The notes under the pieces are model-generated. The model was not told the origin of the DNA. It searched no databases and saw only the letters and a list, made by a program, of their open reading frames with translations. 7,496 bases of DNA from Candidatus Bathyarchaeota archaeon (lineage in GTDB: Archaea > Thermoproteota > Bathyarchaeia > Bathyarchaeales > Bathyarchaeaceae), in contig JACUTO010000070.1 in NCBI GenBank assembly GCA_014859755.1, positions 1-7,496 of the forward strand, read 5' to 3'. Every line of letters begins with the position of its first letter. Position 1 is the first letter of the stretch. Both the position numbers and the translations under genes were made by a program. Positions 5,760 through 7,496 of the stretch are shown here, piece by piece.

Positions 5760-7496
5760 GTGAGTAAGTTGGCTCGAACCTATGCTTGCCGAAGATGTGG
5801 AAGAACATATTCCCATAAAGAGTTTGAACAGAGTCGGTTTTGCCGTAGCTGCGGAACATACCTGTTGTCTGAGAGGGAGGTCATTAAACTCTCTAAGAGA
5901 GTCGGCGAGGCAGTGAAAGGGAGGGTGAGAGGCAAAGCTTCAGAATGGAACCGGCTTCCTGAAGACTACGAAGTGCGGAAGGAACAGATGAAGTTTATCG
6001 AGGAAGCGTCTGAGGCCATTAAAAGCAATGAAGTTTTTCTGGGAAGCGCTCCCTGCGGTATAGGAAAGTCTCTAGGCTCCCTGCTGGCTGTTCTACCCCA
6101 GCTTGGAGAGAACAAACTCTTGATCTGTTTTAGAACCAGAAGCCAACTACACATTTATCTCAAAGAGTTAAGAGCATTAGAGCGTAATCCCTCAGCTGTA
6201 TCCCTCTTCAGCAAACAGGACATGTGTCCGCTGCGCAGAAAAAGCGACCTCTCCTACTTCGACTTTCTCGAGGAGTGCAGGAGGCTGAAGGAAAACTGCG
6301 AGTCCTCCACCAAGCCCTATTGCAAATTTTATTGGAACATAAACAGGAAGAAGAAGGAAGCTGAAGAACTAGCCCTGGACTGCGCCCGAAAAATTCTTGC
6401 TCCGGGAGAGACTGTTAGGCGGATGTCTAGGCAGGGGTTCTGCGCTTACGAGGCGTTAAAACGGGTTCTCGATCGAGTAGACATTTTCCTTGGAACCTAC
6501 CACTACGTCTTCAACCCGGCGGTTAGGGAAGCACTACTGAAGAGCTTCGGAGTGAGCTTGTCTAACGTTTACCTCGTTGTAGACGAGGCGCACAACCTCC
6601 CAGCCTTTTCTAGGGAGCTACTTTCTGACCGACTGACACAAAACACGTTGGAGGGAGCTCTCAGAGAAACCGAAACGTTCGAACACGATGCTCTGCCGTC
6701 AGTTCAAGAGTATCTCAGCGTGTTAAACGCTGAAATCTTTCAGCGCGCCCAAGAAGCTTTAGAAAAGGAAGAGCTTAAGCAGCTTGACCCCCAGAAAGTT
6801 GGCGACCTGTTTCTTGACCAAAGTGGAGCGTCTGGTTCCGAAGCTGCAGAAACGCTTCATGAATACGGAGAACATGTGCGAGAGACGCGCCGGGAGCTGG
6901 GCTACGAGAGGATCTTCAGCTACAACCACCGGGTGGGCGAGTTTATGAAGAACTTCTTCGAAAAGGTTGGAACGAATTATATCCATTTGGTTCATAGGGA
7001 CTGGAGGGACAGAATCGTTTTGGAGGTCAGGAGCTTCGATGGGAGGGAGATAACAGATTCTGTTTTGCAGCAGGCGCGGGGAAGCATCTTGATGAGCGGT
7101 TTTCTTTCTCCTCCAGAAGTCTACAGAGACTTGACGCTCTATGACCACGGTGGAGTCCATCTCAAAGAGTTTGATTCTCCTTTCCCACCTGAGAACAGGC
7201 TGATCTTAGCCGCGGAGGACGTGTCGTCAAGGTTTGAAAAGAGGACTGACAAAATGCTTCAGAAATGGAGAGACTACATTGAAGCCATGTCCGAGGCGAA
7301 TGAAGGTAACATGGCCGTCTTCTTCACCAGCTACGGGCTGATGCACACCGTTCTGCCGCTGATCAAAAACGACAGAAAAAAGATCGTGGAACAACGTAAG
7401 ACCAAGAGAGACGCGGTGATAGGGCAGTTAACTAGGTCAGACGACAACGTATTGTTTGGGGTTATGGGCGGGAAGTTCAGCGAGGGAATAGACTAT
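5760..7496 (+). CDS. Rad3/XPD-family SF2 DNA helicase with N-terminal zinc ribbon (3' end cut off)
   Basis: The frame is open for 579 codons to the window edge; the C-terminus is missing. It reads as a 5'-to-3' DNA helicase of the XPD/Rad3/DinG group, used in repair and replication-linked unwinding. Order of parts: zinc ribbon C10-x2-C13-x14-C28-x2-C31; YEVRKEQMKF (70-79), the R-x2-Q helix before motif I; Walker A SAPCGIGKS (96-104) with K103; FRTRSQL (124-130), motif Ia; Fe-S-domain cysteines C156, C173 or C180, C188 and C228; VVDEAHNL (273-280), the DEAH box; an Arch-like insertion; ILMSGFLSP (443-451); and GGKFSEGIDY (570-579), motif V. Motif VI should lie just past the edge. SaXPD is about 550 residues in total, so this protein is larger. 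The start is GTG because an in-frame TGA sits at 5754-5756; a TTG at 5769 is the only near alternative. No ribosome-binding site is evident. It follows the glycosylase by 147 bases with its own promoter-like element. Whether it is the XPD ortholog or a paralog is open. Confidence 0.9.
   Translation, partial: MSKLARTYACRRCGRTYSHKEFEQSRFCRSCGTYLLSEREVIKLSKRVGEAVKGRVRGKASEWNRLPEDYEVRKEQMKFIEEASEAIKSNEVFLGSAPCGIGKSLGSLLAVLPQLGENKLLICFRTRSQLHIYLKELRALERNPSAVSLFSKQDMCPLRRKSDLSYFDFLEECRRLKENCESSTKPYCKFYWNINRKKKEAEELALDCARKILAPGETVRRMSRQGFCAYEALKRVLDRVDIFLGTYHYVFNPAVREALLKSFGVSLSNVYLVVDEAHNLPAFSRELLSDRLTQNTLEGALRETETFEHDALPSVQEYLSVLNAEIFQRAQEALEKEELKQLDPQKVGDLFLDQSGASGSEAAETLHEYGEHVRETRRELGYERIFSYNHRVGEFMKNFFEKVGTNYIHLVHRDWRDRIVLEVRSFDGREITDSVLQQARGSILMSGFLSPPEVYRDLTLYDHGGVHLKEFDSPFPPENRLILAAEDVSSRFEKRTDKMLQKWRDYIEAMSEANEGNMAVFFTSYGLMHTVLPLIKNDRKKIVEQRKTKRDAVIGQLTRSDDNVLFGVMGGKFSEGIDY

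Noticed and set aside
6759..7160. Minus-strand open frame of 133 codons
   Set aside because: It lies wholly inside the XPD-like helicase frame, which has continuous family motifs on both sides; this is an antisense shadow.
1..7496. CRISPR array, tRNA/rRNA gene, insertion sequence or toxin-antitoxin pair
   Set aside because: No regularly spaced repeats, tRNA-like arms, transposase motifs or terminal inverted repeats were seen on either strand.

Overview
The window looks like ordinary chromosome from an archaeon, most likely a TACK-group lineage such as Bathyarchaeia. This rests on a TIP49/RuvB-like AAA+ ATPase, a Rad3/XPD-family helicase with iron-sulfur-type cysteines, TATA-type promoter elements instead of bacterial -35/-10 boxes, AGGTGA/AGGAGG ribosome-binding sites, and UPF0047 and DUF167 proteins of archaeal character. 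The lineage is an inference from gene content; no rRNA or other marker gene is present.

Layout from left to right. Bases 1-120 hold no convincing gene beyond a possible ten-residue C-terminal tail. A DUF2148 (COG4739) iron-sulfur protein follows at 144-701, then a long acyl-CoA dehydrogenase-family flavoprotein at 781-2499 that retains the family's catalytic-base glutamate and has a C-terminal extension of about 190 residues. Next is a small DUF167/YggU protein (2658-2951), convergent with a UPF0047/YjbQ protein on the minus strand (2966-3385). A 187-bp divergent promoter region with an 8-bp-stem inverted repeat separates YjbQ from the TIP49 gene (3573-4952). TIP49 is followed on the same strand by an alkyladenine (3-methyladenine) DNA glycosylase (5031-5612). 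Last comes a Rad3/XPD/DinG-type superfamily 2 helicase (5760 to the window end), which runs off the right edge and carries an N-terminal four-cysteine zinc ribbon.

The right half (TIP49, glycosylase, XPD-like helicase) is a co-oriented run of nucleic-acid transactions genes. The spacing (78 and 147 bp) and a separate promoter-like element before the helicase argue for neighbouring transcription units more than one tight operon. The left half is metabolic or unassigned and has no clear pathway link. No CRISPR array, mobile element, tRNA, rRNA or toxin-antitoxin pair was seen. I did not find a clearly new multi-gene system. The best candidates for a second look are the zinc-ribbon XPD-like helicase, the Asp-for-Glu Walker B of TIP49, and the arginine/histidine transposition in the glycosylase active-site segment.
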